Assembly (NCBI GenBank): GCA_937992195.1
Contig: CALKKV010000006.1
Location: 1 to 64,000 of the forward strand
Origin: an uncultured Gammaproteobacteria bacterium
GTDB lineage: Bacteria > Pseudomonadota > Gammaproteobacteria > Arenicellales > Poriferihabitantaceae
Direction: 5' to 3'
DNA: 64,000 nucleotides
In this document: in pieces, positions 18,606 through 26,551 of the stretch
Layout: each line of letters opens with the position of its first letter
Position numbering within the stretch: the stretch's first letter is position 1
Notes under the pieces: model-generated
Told to the model about the DNA's origin: nothing
What the model saw: the letters and a program-made list of their open reading frames with translations, nothing else
The model's database searches: none
Translations under genes and position numbers: made by a program

Positions 18606-18758
18606 TATGTTTTTCCTCATTGACGAAATTTCAATTTCGAATAATTGACGCTGAGATGATTTGCTCGAATGCGACAATCGTATGGCTGCCTAACTCGTTT
18701 TCTTTTTTGGCAGAAATTGGACAGATCTTGATTCTGATGATGCGAAACATGAGAGTGT

Positions 18759-18776
18759 CATATGCGGTATCATATG
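18759..18776. promoter_or_regulatory. Candidate LysR operator in the TAXI/lysR divergent region
   Basis: Two CATATG palindromes (18759-18764 and 18771-18776) lie 12 bases apart, about 40 bases upstream of the LysR start and 150 bases upstream of the TAXI gene. The stretch contains the T-N11-A spacing common to LysR sites. An AT-rich segment that could hold the lysR -10 follows. Confidence 0.4.
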
Positions 18777-18815
18777 TATAATATTATTTTTTCAACTAAT
18801 TCATAAGAAATTAAT

Positions 18816-19709
18816 ATGAAGTTTACATTGCGTCAACTGCGCTATTTCGCTTCTGCCGCAGAGCATGCTTCTATTTCTGACGCCGCTCGATCTCTCAACA
18901 TTTCTGCTCCCTCTATCTCTAATGCAATCAAGGACTTAGAAGAACAATATGGCGTTGCGCTCTTCTTAAGAAAAAATTCCAGGGGTATTCGTTTAACAGC
19001 CTCTGGGATCGCGCTGCTCAGGGAAGCCAGGATGCTGTTAAATCACGCTACGGATTTTGATGCCATTGCAACGAACGTCAGTAACGAAGTGTATGGAGAA
19101 ATTCGCGTAGCTTCTTTTGTGAATGTCGCGCCAATTTATATGGCAGGCATTACTCGGTCGTTTCAGGAAAAATATCCTGACGCCACTATTTCCACCTTCA
19201 TCGGAAACCAACACGAGGTACTGGAAAGTATTCGCCATGGAGAATACGAAGTGGCTCTGACATTTGATATTGGTCTGTCAAATGAATACCGTATCGATAT
19301 CATCGACGAGTTACCACCGCAGCTGGTTGTTCATCATGACCACCCTTGTTCGAAAAAACCGTTTGCTTCATTACGAGACGTAATCAGTGAACCGTTCATC
19401 TATCTCGACCTACCATACAGTCGAGACTATTTCTTCTCCCTGTTCGAGCGTCGCAATCTGAGACCGGAACAGACCATTGCGATTGGCTCATTTGAAACAA
19501 TTCGCACATATGTTGGCAATGGTCTCGGCTATTCAGTTTTGAACCTCAACCCTTATAGTTCGACCAACTACGACGGCACCAGAGTCAAATATGTTCCACT
19601 AAAAGGTAAACATCGGCCGTTGCGTCTATGCTGTATTAGTTTGCAGCGTAGCTCAAACCGCAGAGCCGTCAAAGCTTTTATCGATCATGTTAAAGAGTAC
19701 TTTATATAG
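18816..19709 (+). CDS. LysR-family regulator of the TRAP-TAXI/dehydrogenase operon
   Basis: A 297-residue LysR protein with a winged helix-turn-helix at residues 1-62 (RQLRYFASAAEHASISDAARSLN, then SAPSISNAIKDLEEQYG) and a periplasmic-binding-like effector domain from about 90. Divergence from the TAXI operon suggests that it controls that operon in response to the imported compound or its aldehyde. The two CATATG sites between the genes are the likely target. Confidence 0.9.
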   Translation: MKFTLRQLRYFASAAEHASISDAARSLNISAPSISNAIKDLEEQYGVALFLRKNSRGIRLTASGIALLREARMLLNHATDFDAIATNVSNEVYGEIRVASFVNVAPIYMAGITRSFQEKYPDATISTFIGNQHEVLESIRHGEYEVALTFDIGLSNEYRIDIIDELPPQLVVHHDHPCSKKPFASLRDVISEPFIYLDLPYSRDYFFSLFERRNLRPEQTIAIGSFETIRTYVGNGLGYSVLNLNPYSSTNYDGTRVKYVPLKGKHRPLRLCCISLQRSSNRRAVKAFIDHVKEYFI

Positions 19710-19724
19710 ATTCCGTTTATTCAG

Positions 19725-20336
19725 CTAGTTTCTAACCTGCAATAAAGAAGCAGCTATCGATCTTACTAATGCAATGCCAGATTTATCCCCTAACACCTGA
19801 GCGCGAACAATAGCGCCATCCAACGCCAATACGATTTGTCTTGCAATCTGCTCTGCTTTTGTGGACGGATAGTCAGCCAATAAATCCTCAATTTTCTGCA
19901 AGATGGCTCGCTTGTGTTTGGCAGCAACTTGATGAATTGGGTCTTTGTGATCCGCAAACTCTGCACAGGCGTTAATAAAGTCACACCCAGTAAATGTTTC
20001 TGACCGAATCCATTGGTCAGTTTCATCCAAAATAACTTCGATATGCTGATGAAGTGCATATTCGGGATGCCGCCGTTTCGATGCATTCAGATAATTATCC
20101 ATTCGATTCATGATTTCATAGTGCCGTCTTTTCAGCACTTCCAGCACTAACTCTTCCTTGCTCCGAAAATATTTGTACATTGTCGTCTTCGAAACACCAG
20201 AGTGTTGAACAATCGTATCAATGCCAGTGCGATGGAATCCATTCGTACTAAATAATGTATAGGCGGTGTTTAACAGATGCTCCTTACGCGGCTGATTTCT
20301 ATTCGTCACAAAACTCTCGGTAGGATCTAACTTCAA
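19725..20336 (-). CDS. TetR-family repressor
   Basis: The 203-residue protein has an N-terminal TetR DNA-binding domain: RKEHLLNTAYTLFSTNGFHRTGIDTIVQHSGVSKTTMYKYFRSKEELV is spread over residues 17-63. Its C-terminal ligand domain resembles the TetR_C subgroup with a GCDFINACAEF motif. It is divergent from a VOC-family gene, and two GTAC dyads lie between them, so it probably represses both genes and is relieved by a small molecule or oxidative signal. The ligand is unknown. Confidence 0.9.
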   Translation of the reverse strand: MKLDPTESFVTNRNQPRKEHLLNTAYTLFSTNGFHRTGIDTIVQHSGVSKTTMYKYFRSKEELVLEVLKRRHYEIMNRMDNYLNASKRRHPEYALHQHIEVILDETDQWIRSETFTGCDFINACAEFADHKDPIHQVAAKHKRAILQKIEDLLADYPSTKAEQIARQIVLALDGAIVRAQVLGDKSGIALVRSIAASLLQVRN

Positions 20337-20357
20337 GGAGACTTTATCGTTTATAGG

Positions 20358-20386
20358 TTGACATGTACAGATTTGTACACTATCTT
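20358..20386 (+). promoter_or_regulatory. Sigma-70 promoter for the VOC gene
   Basis: TTGACA (20358-20363) and TATCTT (20381-20386) are separated by exactly 17 bases and point at the VOC gene 49 bases downstream of the -10. The spacer is almost filled by the first GTAC dyad, so a bound repressor would block RNA polymerase. Confidence 0.65.
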
Positions 20387-20410
20387 GTTATTACTGTACC
20401 GATCTGTACA
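20364..20410. promoter_or_regulatory. Tandem TetR operators (GTAC-N6-GTAC)
   Basis: TGTACAGATTTGTACA (20364-20379) and TGTACCGATCTGTACA (20395-20410) share the pattern GTAC-N6-GTAC. Their centres are 31 bases apart, about three helical turns, so two repressor dimers would sit on the same DNA face. One overlaps the promoter spacer and the other lies just past the -10. Confidence 0.6.
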
Positions 20411-20434
20411 TTAAAACAACCTGTTGGAGAAAAA

Positions 20435-20851
20435 ATGGCTGTAAGTAATAGCGAGTGTTTAATCGAGGGAATTCATCATCTTGGGCTCACGGTAGTGGAT
20501 TTACCAAAAGCAGTTTCATTTTTTACTGACTTATTGGGTTACCAGAAACTGGGAGAGCGTCCTGAATACCCCGCAGCTTTTGTGAGCGACGGTCATAACA
20601 TGCTGACCCTGTGGCAAGCTAAAGATCCCGAGAATTGTCAGCCGTTTAATCGACATAATAATATTGGCATGCATCACTTTGCATTAAAGGTAGCCGACAT
20701 TTCGACCTTGAATGCTGTCTATGAAAAATTAAAAAATGCAGGAGTTGAAATTGAATTTGCTCCTGAGATTATGCAAAGCAGCGGCGCGACCCATATGATG
20801 TGTGCGATCCCTGGTGGGGCAAGAATAGAGTTTGTAGCGCCAAAACAATAA
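20435..20851 (+). CDS. VOC-family (glyoxalase/bleomycin-resistance fold) protein
   Basis: A 138-residue single-domain VOC metalloprotein. IHHLGLTVVDLPKAVSFFTDLLGY opens the first beta-alpha-beta module and MHHFALKVAD the second; His residues in IHHLG and MHHFA and the glutamate of RIEFV are the expected metal ligands. The start is placed at 20435 because TTGGAG lies 6 nt upstream; the longer frame would run through the promoter and operators. Functions of the family range from glyoxalase to dioxygenase and drug binding. Control by the divergent TetR gene suggests a response to a toxic small molecule. Confidence 0.85.
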   Translation: MAVSNSECLIEGIHHLGLTVVDLPKAVSFFTDLLGYQKLGERPEYPAAFVSDGHNMLTLWQAKDPENCQPFNRHNNIGMHHFALKVADISTLNAVYEKLKNAGVEIEFAPEIMQSSGATHMMCAIPGGARIEFVAPKQ

Positions 20852-21054
20852 CCCGATTCCGTACCCGATAGCTTGAATCAATGCAGGTCTTCAGTTTGAG
20901 CTAACTCTGGATACCTTGTTTCATGCTCTGTTAAGCAAAGCCATTTTTACCAGTATTCGCGCTAGCGAGGCTAGGCCCTTTCTCCAGAAGACGTGCGATG
21001 CAATTCATCGCAAAAGGTCAAACCATCTCAAAGTCAGTATCCAAGTCCATGGGT

Positions 21055-21873
21055 CTAAAGCATATAAAAGAACGAGATGGATATGGACATAACAATTAAT
21101 ATCCACCCAAAAACGCGATGAATAAGTTGCTCTAGCCAAAGACGCTCAGTATTCATCGCGATACCAAGTATCAGCATCCAAACCATGCTATCAGACCAAA
21201 AAACAAACATTAGCAGCATCAGACTCCAGCAGCTTTTGATACAGCAAACGCCATAGTCAATTCCGTTTAACAGCGAAACCATATTTTGTCCAAAACGACG
21301 AGAAAAGCGGTGTTTTAAGTTCACCCCACCATAGAACATTTCCCGACAGTTTTGTAGGCAGCGACTCTTGGTCTGAGTAAGTTGATACCACCCGGCCACG
21401 AGCATCAGGATTACCCCCACAATCCAGCTCTGATTTCGTAATATCACGATATGACTCGCAAAAGCTGTCACGAACATACCAAGAATATGGGACACAATTC
21501 CAAACAATATCCATACGAAAACATAGCCCAAAGCTAGTGCAAAGGCACCTTTGTAATAGCCACCATCGTTCTGATGCAACGAATCTTTCTTTCCGAGCAC
21601 AGGTATTACAGTCGGCAACATCATCGCTACCACCATTACAATCCACCCGAGACTGGCAAAAACGACATGATGATGGGCAGCACCTCCTGATTGGTGCACC
21701 CTCCCGTCATCTGTTACTCGGGTCCAGTTGCCGTGATCAAGATACACTGCAAGATGGGTGTGATTGACTGCAAAAAGTAGAAACCATGCCAGCACCGAGC
21801 AATAGATGATGAAGCGTTGTTCAACCACCAACGCACCAGGATAAAACTGACGCGTTATATTGCTCACATCCAC
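21055..21873 (-). CDS. DUF2182 integral membrane protein
   Basis: The 272-residue protein has about six membrane segments and the DUF2182 motifs: WIVMVVAMMLPTV near residue 78, AGWYQLTQTKSRCLQNCR near 160-177 and a Cys-rich segment DYGVCCIKSCWSLMLLM near 207-223. Members are described as predicted metal-binding membrane proteins, but their role is unknown. An N-terminal histidine-rich loop (AAHHHVV) adds possible metal ligands. It begins one base after the stop of the TPR gene, so the two are translated together; both lie at the end of the nitrile island. Confidence 0.75.
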   Translation of the reverse strand: MDVSNITRQFYPGALVVEQRFIIYCSVLAWFLLFAVNHTHLAVYLDHGNWTRVTDDGRVHQSGGAAHHHVVFASLGWIVMVVAMMLPTVIPVLGKKDSLHQNDGGYYKGAFALALGYVFVWILFGIVSHILGMFVTAFASHIVILRNQSWIVGVILMLVAGWYQLTQTKSRCLQNCREMFYGGVNLKHRFSRRFGQNMVSLLNGIDYGVCCIKSCWSLMLLMFVFWSDSMVWMLILGIAMNTERLWLEQLIHRVFGWILIVMSISISFFYML

Positions 21874-21874
21874 G

Positions 21875-23539
21875 TTAGGCAGCGGCTTTTTTTAAGCTGC
21901 AAAAACAGGACGCATGAATCTTGTCCGACCTCGAAAGTGCGAAATCGAGTTGCGGCTTAATCATCCGGGCTTCTTTAATCTTATTCATACGGGTATAGCA
22001 TTCGTGTAAACCAAACAATGCCCAAACGTTGTTCGGGTGACGGTTAGAGCGCAGAACGGTGTCATCCATACCGAGGTCCGCTTCATACGCCGCCGCCGCT
22101 TCATCTACATTCCCCTGTTCCAGCAATAAAGCACCGAGCGCATGCCTACTTGGCATCATCCAACCCCATGGTTCGTCGTAAGGTAAGTTGTCTTCATTTT
22201 CTACAGCTTGGCGTAAATGCTTGAACGCGGTATCGTAGTTACCTTTATGGTATTCAATTTCGCCACTCAACATCTCACTTGCCACACCAAGAATCTGTTC
22301 ACAACTCACAACATGGATGTGTCGCTCTTCTGTGACTGCCTCTGCGGCCTTTTCAAAATTATTCTGTGCTTTCGCCGCCTTAGCATGATTTCCTAATGCC
22401 GCATGAGCAATACCCTTGCCATAGTAGTTCATCGCTGCACTCATTGTGTAAAGATCTGGATCGGCAGGCAACGGTGCGTCAATTAATTCCTGCCATTTTC
22501 CAAACCGCACCAGCACATGGGTTTCCATTGACATATATCCTTCAAGCCAGTTTGCCATTGGTGGTGACTCAAGCCTAATCAATTCGTCTGGGATGGTTTC
22601 GCGCATATTGCTGACCGCTTCCATAGCCTGATCATAGCGACCCAGAAACATCGCGCCGTAGAGTTTAAAGTGATAGTTATGCACCCGATACATCGAATAG
22701 AAATTCATGGCTCCTGCATGGTTCCAATATTTTACATCTGCAACAATGCCTGCTGAGTTTCCGACTACAACATCCTGATAGTTTCCACATAATACGTCGA
22801 TATGTGTGGCCATATGTTCAAGGTGCCCTGCGTCAGGAACAAGACCTCGAATCTGATCAGCAACCTTTAGCGCAGCTTCCGGAAAGGGTGACATTTCCAT
22901 CAGATGCAAGTACAGATGTAGTAATCCAGGATGTGGTTGATCTTTACGTTGGTTAACTAACTCGAGTCCTTCTTCGAGTACTGCTCGACACTCTAGAGTA
23001 TCTGCATTTTCCATTGGTTCGCCACTATGGGGATCCCACATCTTCCAAGGGGTACGATTCATCATGGCTTCGGTAAACAGTGTCGCCACATCAGGGTCTG
23101 CTTTAAAATCATTGTATACAGTGCGCATTGCGTCGGCATATTCTCCGCTCCACACATACAGATCGGGGACCGGTTGTTCGGATTGATAACGCTTTTCTAA
23201 GGCACCAATAAGGGCTTTTTCTATAGCACTTGCCTTATCAAGTTTCTCATTGGCCAATGCGATTGCTTTGCGAGATTCCAACAAGGTAGTCTTGATTTCG
23301 TTTTCGTCAAATAGCTCCCAAGGTTTGTTGTAGTTTGGTCCAATAATGTAAGCCAGTCCCCAATAAGCCATGGCGCAGTCTGCATCGTGTTCAATCGCTT
23401 TCCGAAAACATTCGCCAGCCTCTTCGTGGTTGTAGCCAAAGATCCAGTTCAGTCCCCGATCGAACCATTGTTGTGCTTCTTGTGAACTTGTAGAGATAGG
23501 GCGGCTATAGGTGCCAAGGTCAAAAGGATAATCGCTCAT
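21875..23539 (-). CDS. TPR-repeat protein of unknown function
   Basis: A predicted soluble protein of 554 residues, built of helical TPR-like pairs (for example AQQWFDRGLNWIFGYNHEEAGECF near residue 22, and repeats around 370-540). No signal peptide or catalytic motif was recognised. The start at 23539 (MSDYPFDLG) is preferred over a 41-residue longer frame, because the extra N-terminus is low-quality sequence that covers the upstream palindrome. The C-terminus ends in a Cys-rich KIHASCFCSLKK. Proteins of this long TPR type are common as hypothetical proteins next to catabolic genes. Here it is coupled to the DUF2182 gene and has its own upstream region with palindromes. Confidence 0.75.
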   Translation of the reverse strand: MSDYPFDLGTYSRPISTSSQEAQQWFDRGLNWIFGYNHEEAGECFRKAIEHDADCAMAYWGLAYIIGPNYNKPWELFDENEIKTTLLESRKAIALANEKLDKASAIEKALIGALEKRYQSEQPVPDLYVWSGEYADAMRTVYNDFKADPDVATLFTEAMMNRTPWKMWDPHSGEPMENADTLECRAVLEEGLELVNQRKDQPHPGLLHLYLHLMEMSPFPEAALKVADQIRGLVPDAGHLEHMATHIDVLCGNYQDVVVGNSAGIVADVKYWNHAGAMNFYSMYRVHNYHFKLYGAMFLGRYDQAMEAVSNMRETIPDELIRLESPPMANWLEGYMSMETHVLVRFGKWQELIDAPLPADPDLYTMSAAMNYYGKGIAHAALGNHAKAAKAQNNFEKAAEAVTEERHIHVVSCEQILGVASEMLSGEIEYHKGNYDTAFKHLRQAVENEDNLPYDEPWGWMMPSRHALGALLLEQGNVDEAAAAYEADLGMDDTVLRSNRHPNNVWALFGLHECYTRMNKIKEARMIKPQLDFALSRSDKIHASCFCSLKKAAA

Positions 23540-23586
23540 GATCAAAATTCTCGTGTCATTGGTATTTAATGGTTGTATCAGAATAC

Positions 23587-23613
23587 ATTCTATATTTTTC
23601 TGATATATAGAAT
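23587..23613. promoter_or_regulatory. Palindrome upstream of the TPR gene (candidate IclR operator)
   Basis: ATTCTATAT (23587-23595) and ATATAGAAT (23605-23613) form perfect 9-bp arms around a 9-bp spacer. A related half-site ATTCTATATTA, with a partner TAGAAA, lies at 23687-23710. Both are in the 223-base gap between the amidase stop and the TPR start, and resemble the ATTCTA/TAGAAT dyad in front of the aldoxime dehydratase gene. Confidence 0.5.
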
Positions 23614-23762
23614 AGCGTACTATATTAATCGAATAAAAGGCATTATCACAGAGTAAATGCAAATAAATCCTGTATTTCGAAGTACTATTCTATATTACAG
23701 AAAATAGAAACACTGAATATCCGGAGTTAAAGCCTACATGCGTAAGCTGCCGGGGTTCGAAA

Positions 23763-25220
23763 TTAGCTTCCTGCGGAAGCTTCTTCTAAGCAGACGAAAT
23801 CGGGTGACACTCTACCCAATTGATTTTCAGTCAACAAAGTTTCAATTGCTTTTGCCGTCTCAAGCAGAAATTTGTCCTGATAGCGAGCGGCCACAAGCTG
23901 AATTCCAAAGGGCATACCATGGTGATCTTGACCAAACGGAATCGTGATTATTGGACACCCAGTAAGAGAAAGTGCCCAGGTGATCGCGTACCAGCCATAG
24001 TAATTATGTAAAGAGCGGCCGTTTATTTCGTTCGGAAAGTTATCGCAAACAGCAAAGGGTGTGACCGCAGTTGCCGGACAAATTAACAGATCGATATCGT
24101 TAAACAGAGACTGAAATTCCCTGAACAGTTTAGTGTGAGTTTTCCCCGCCATCGCAATATCCGGAAAGGAGTAGGCGGCTGCTTCCCGAATACTATTTTT
24201 AACGTTGTCACCTAACAATGCGAATTCATGTTCCGGAAGATCTGAGTAAGCAGCGAAGATGCTTTCGGTCCTCAATATTCGAAAGGCCTCGGCCGCTTCC
24301 GGCATCTCATAATCGGTTTTACTAAATTGCTTGAATGCATTTTCGATGACCGCAATCCTGCCTTGGAATACGTTCGCGATGGATTCGTCGATGGGTGCGA
24401 CACCAAGATCAATTGAGTAGCCCACATTCAGCGTAGCTAAATCTGTCGATTGCAACTTATCTAACCCGACAATGCGATGCGCTGGTCTGGAAAGTGGATC
24501 CATTGATTCATAGTGTGTAATCGCGCCAAGACAAAGCGCAAGATCATCGACTGATTTCGCCATTGGTCCATCTGTCCACAATGGTGAAAACCCAAGTACA
24601 TGACCATTCGATGGAACGACACCAGGGGAAGCCCGCATCCCAACAACGCTGCAAAATGACGCAGGTATCCGCAGGCTTCCACCAAGGTCAGAACCAATGG
24701 CAAGCGGAGCCATATCGCAGGCAATGGCTACTGCGGAGCCACCTGATGAACCACCGCTTGTCAATTGCGTATTAAAAGGGTTGCAGGTTTCGCCATACAC
24801 CTTATTGGAGGTATTCGCTCCAGCTCCAAATTCTGGGGTATTCGTCTTTCCAATTACGATTGCACCCGCTTCCTTCAACTGCGCTACCACTGCAGAATCA
24901 ACATCCGGGACAAAATCCTTATATACCAGGCTGCCATAAGTAGTACTTAATCCCTCTGTTTCACACAGGTCCTTGATCAAGACCGGCAAGCCATGGAGCA
25001 TACCGAGACGCTTGCCTTGTTTAACCGCTGTTTCTGCTTCCTTGGCTTGCACCCGTGCACGTTGATAATCAGTGGCAATTACTGCGTTTACTGCTGGATT
25101 GATCTTTGTGATTTGATCAATAACTGCTTCGAGGAGTTCAACCGGCGAGAGCAAGCCCTCTGCAATCTGCTGGCGTAATGCACAAGCGCTTTGTCCAACT
25201 AGCGGTGTCATTAAATTCAT
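23763..25220 (-). CDS. Amidase (amidase-signature family)
   Basis: This hydrolyses the amide produced by nitrile hydratase to a carboxylic acid and ammonia. The Ser-cisSer-Lys triad is visible: Lys83 in GLPVLIKDL, cis-Ser158 in TSGGSSGGSA (154-163) and nucleophile Ser182 in GSDLGGSLRIP. The 485-residue length is normal. Its ATG overlaps the end of the nitrile hydratase alpha gene by 4 bases, so the two are translationally coupled, which supports a shared pathway. Substrate preference (aliphatic, aryl or arylalkyl) cannot be read from the sequence. Confidence 0.93.
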   Translation of the reverse strand: MNLMTPLVGQSACALRQQIAEGLLSPVELLEAVIDQITKINPAVNAVIATDYQRARVQAKEAETAVKQGKRLGMLHGLPVLIKDLCETEGLSTTYGSLVYKDFVPDVDSAVVAQLKEAGAIVIGKTNTPEFGAGANTSNKVYGETCNPFNTQLTSGGSSGGSAVAIACDMAPLAIGSDLGGSLRIPASFCSVVGMRASPGVVPSNGHVLGFSPLWTDGPMAKSVDDLALCLGAITHYESMDPLSRPAHRIVGLDKLQSTDLATLNVGYSIDLGVAPIDESIANVFQGRIAVIENAFKQFSKTDYEMPEAAEAFRILRTESIFAAYSDLPEHEFALLGDNVKNSIREAAAYSFPDIAMAGKTHTKLFREFQSLFNDIDLLICPATAVTPFAVCDNFPNEINGRSLHNYYGWYAITWALSLTGCPIITIPFGQDHHGMPFGIQLVAARYQDKFLLETAKAIETLLTENQLGRVSPDFVCLEEASAGS

Positions 25221-25864
25221 TGCTTATTCCGCTGAGTCGGTTCGCGTGCCCTGCGCACTCCGATCATGCTATCCCTTGAAACCAAGGATTGAAGCGCTTC
25301 TTCGGTCCAACCCTCAGTTTCTTTAGGCCTTTGCGGTACGACCAAATACCGCATATCAGCAGAGCTGTCATGCACACGCACTTCAACCTCATCAGGGACA
25401 ATGGTGCCAAACTGACTGAGTAATTTTCGGGGATGATTGACCGCGTCACTACGATATGCGCGGCTCTTGTACCAATCAGGCGGCAGGCCGAGCAATGGCC
25501 ATGGATAACAAGAGCACAGCGTGCAAACGACAAGATTGTGCACATTTGTCGTGTTCTCAAGCGCGACCAAATGTAGCCAGGTCGGCTCGAGATCCAATTT
25601 TTCTGCTGCAGCGGTCGCATCTAATAACAACAAATCCCGATAGTCCGGATCACACCAGGCTTTTGCAACCATCCGGGCGCCATTGTGAGGACCACGGTTA
25701 TCCATTTGCTCGTGAATACCGTGGAGCTCTTCCATATTAATAATATTTTTCTCAACGAGTAATTCTCGCAGAGCAACCTCCATTTTTTGATATACCGATT
25801 GCTCGGCATCCTCCTCATCAGGTTGATTAGGGTGCGGGTGGTCGTGGGAATGTTCTAGAGACAT
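25217..25864 (-). CDS. Nitrile hydratase alpha subunit, cobalt type
   Basis: This is the metal-bearing subunit that hydrates a nitrile to an amide. The claw-setting motif CTLCSC is at 114-119; threonine at the second position is the cobalt-type signature (iron enzymes have serine). The flanks VENTTNVHNLVVCTLCSCYPWP and the tail TRDSMIG-like end match the family, and the length of 215 residues is normal. The N-terminus is histidine-rich (HSHDHPHP), which may help metal loading. Gene order is beta-N, beta-C, alpha, amidase. Thiocyanate hydrolase has a related gamma subunit, but the overall sequence and the amidase partner favour a nitrile hydratase. Confidence 0.93.
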   Translation of the reverse strand: MSLEHSHDHPHPNQPDEEDAEQSVYQKMEVALRELLVEKNIINMEELHGIHEQMDNRGPHNGARMVAKAWCDPDYRDLLLLDATAAAEKLDLEPTWLHLVALENTTNVHNLVVCTLCSCYPWPLLGLPPDWYKSRAYRSDAVNHPRKLLSQFGTIVPDEVEVRVHDSSADMRYLVVPQRPKETEGWTEEALQSLVSRDSMIGVRRAREPTQRNKQ

Positions 25865-25867
25865 ATA

Positions 25868-26215
25868 TTATCGTTGCGAGGATGAAGATGTTTCCAGCGA
25901 CTCAAGCCAGTGATCAAAGACTTCTACCACTACAGTATCTTGAGGCCGGCCTACGTAAAGGCTGTTGCCCCAAACATCAGTCATGCGCGCCTGCACGCGA
26001 TACAAGTCAACTTCCGGCAGGCCATCTCGACCATAGGCAAGCTCTTCGGGGTTGGGAAAGGCACCACAATATCGTTCAATCCAGCCGAGAACACCGCGAA
26101 AATAGTGCGGGGTTCTACAATGGCCAATGGGCGCACCAGACCGAACTCTCACCGCCTCACCGATACTAAATCGAGGTCGTTTTCGCTCCGCGGTTGATGA
26201 ACTGGCACTATCCAC
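25868..26215 (-). CDS. Nitrile hydratase beta subunit, C-terminal half (separate gene)
   Basis: The 115-residue product corresponds to the SH3-like C-terminal domain of the nitrile hydratase beta chain: PRFSIGEAVRVRS, GHCRTPHYFRGVLGWIERYCGAFPNPEE, LYRVQARM..VWG and the final VVEVFDHWLESL. Conserved arginines in GHCRTP and YFRG are candidates for the residue that contacts the oxidised cysteine ligands. The start is a GTG at 26215, with a run of five Gs 11 nt upstream. The N-terminal half is the preceding gene in the same frame, separated only by TAA-CTC. Split beta chains are known in thiocyanate hydrolase and toyocamycin nitrile hydratase. Confidence 0.85.
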   Translation of the reverse strand: MDSASSSTAERKRPRFSIGEAVRVRSGAPIGHCRTPHYFRGVLGWIERYCGAFPNPEELAYGRDGLPEVDLYRVQARMTDVWGNSLYVGRPQDTVVVEVFDHWLESLETSSSSQR

Positions 26216-26218
26216 GAG

Positions 26219-26545
26219 TTACTGTTCCCCCATTTTCTTGGGTTGTTCCATTCTTCGCGCTAGTTCGTCACTGGAAATCACGCCTTTTTCAATCATCACT
26301 TGGCTCATGGCCCAGATCCATTGTTCATAATAAGAACGAGAACGATATTTTTCTGCGCCCATACTCTCGACACTCCGTCTCAGTTCGTCGACACTCAATA
26401 ATTTTTTCCTGGCAAGCAGTTCACGCAATGCATGCACTCTCTTCTCCCAAGGCAGATACTCGTGTTCTTCCTCATTAAATGGTTCGCATAACATTCCGCC
26501 TAGATCATGGATGCCTTGGAGTTCATTAGGGTGTTTTTGAGACAT
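26219..26545 (-). CDS. Nitrile hydratase beta subunit, N-terminal half (separate gene)
   Basis: The 108-residue product is the helical N-terminal domain of the beta chain. The hallmark GIHDLGGM is at residues 11-18, followed by PWEKRVHALRELL, DELRRSVESM and SYYEQWIWAMSQVMIEKGVISSDELARRM. Cobalt activator proteins of nitrile hydratase resemble this domain but, from family knowledge, lack the GIHD-GG start, so a structural subunit is more likely. The gene ends in TAA, two codons before the GTG of the C-terminal half, in the same frame. The fused chain would be about 225 residues, the usual beta length. Confidence 0.85.
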   Translation of the reverse strand: MSQKHPNELQGIHDLGGMLCEPFNEEEHEYLPWEKRVHALRELLARKKLLSVDELRRSVESMGAEKYRSRSYYEQWIWAMSQVMIEKGVISSDELARRMEQPKKMGEQ

Positions 26546-26551
26546 ATATTT

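Noticed and set aside
23753..23762. GGTTCGAAAT, like a tRNA T-loop
   Set aside because: No paired T-stem, anticodon arm or acceptor stem could be built around it.
25217..26545. Thiocyanate hydrolase instead of nitrile hydratase
   Set aside because: The three-gene split and order resemble scnB-scnA-scnC, but the alpha chain looks like a typical nitrile hydratase, and the amidase and aldoxime dehydratase neighbours fit a nitrile pathway. It was kept only as an alternative.
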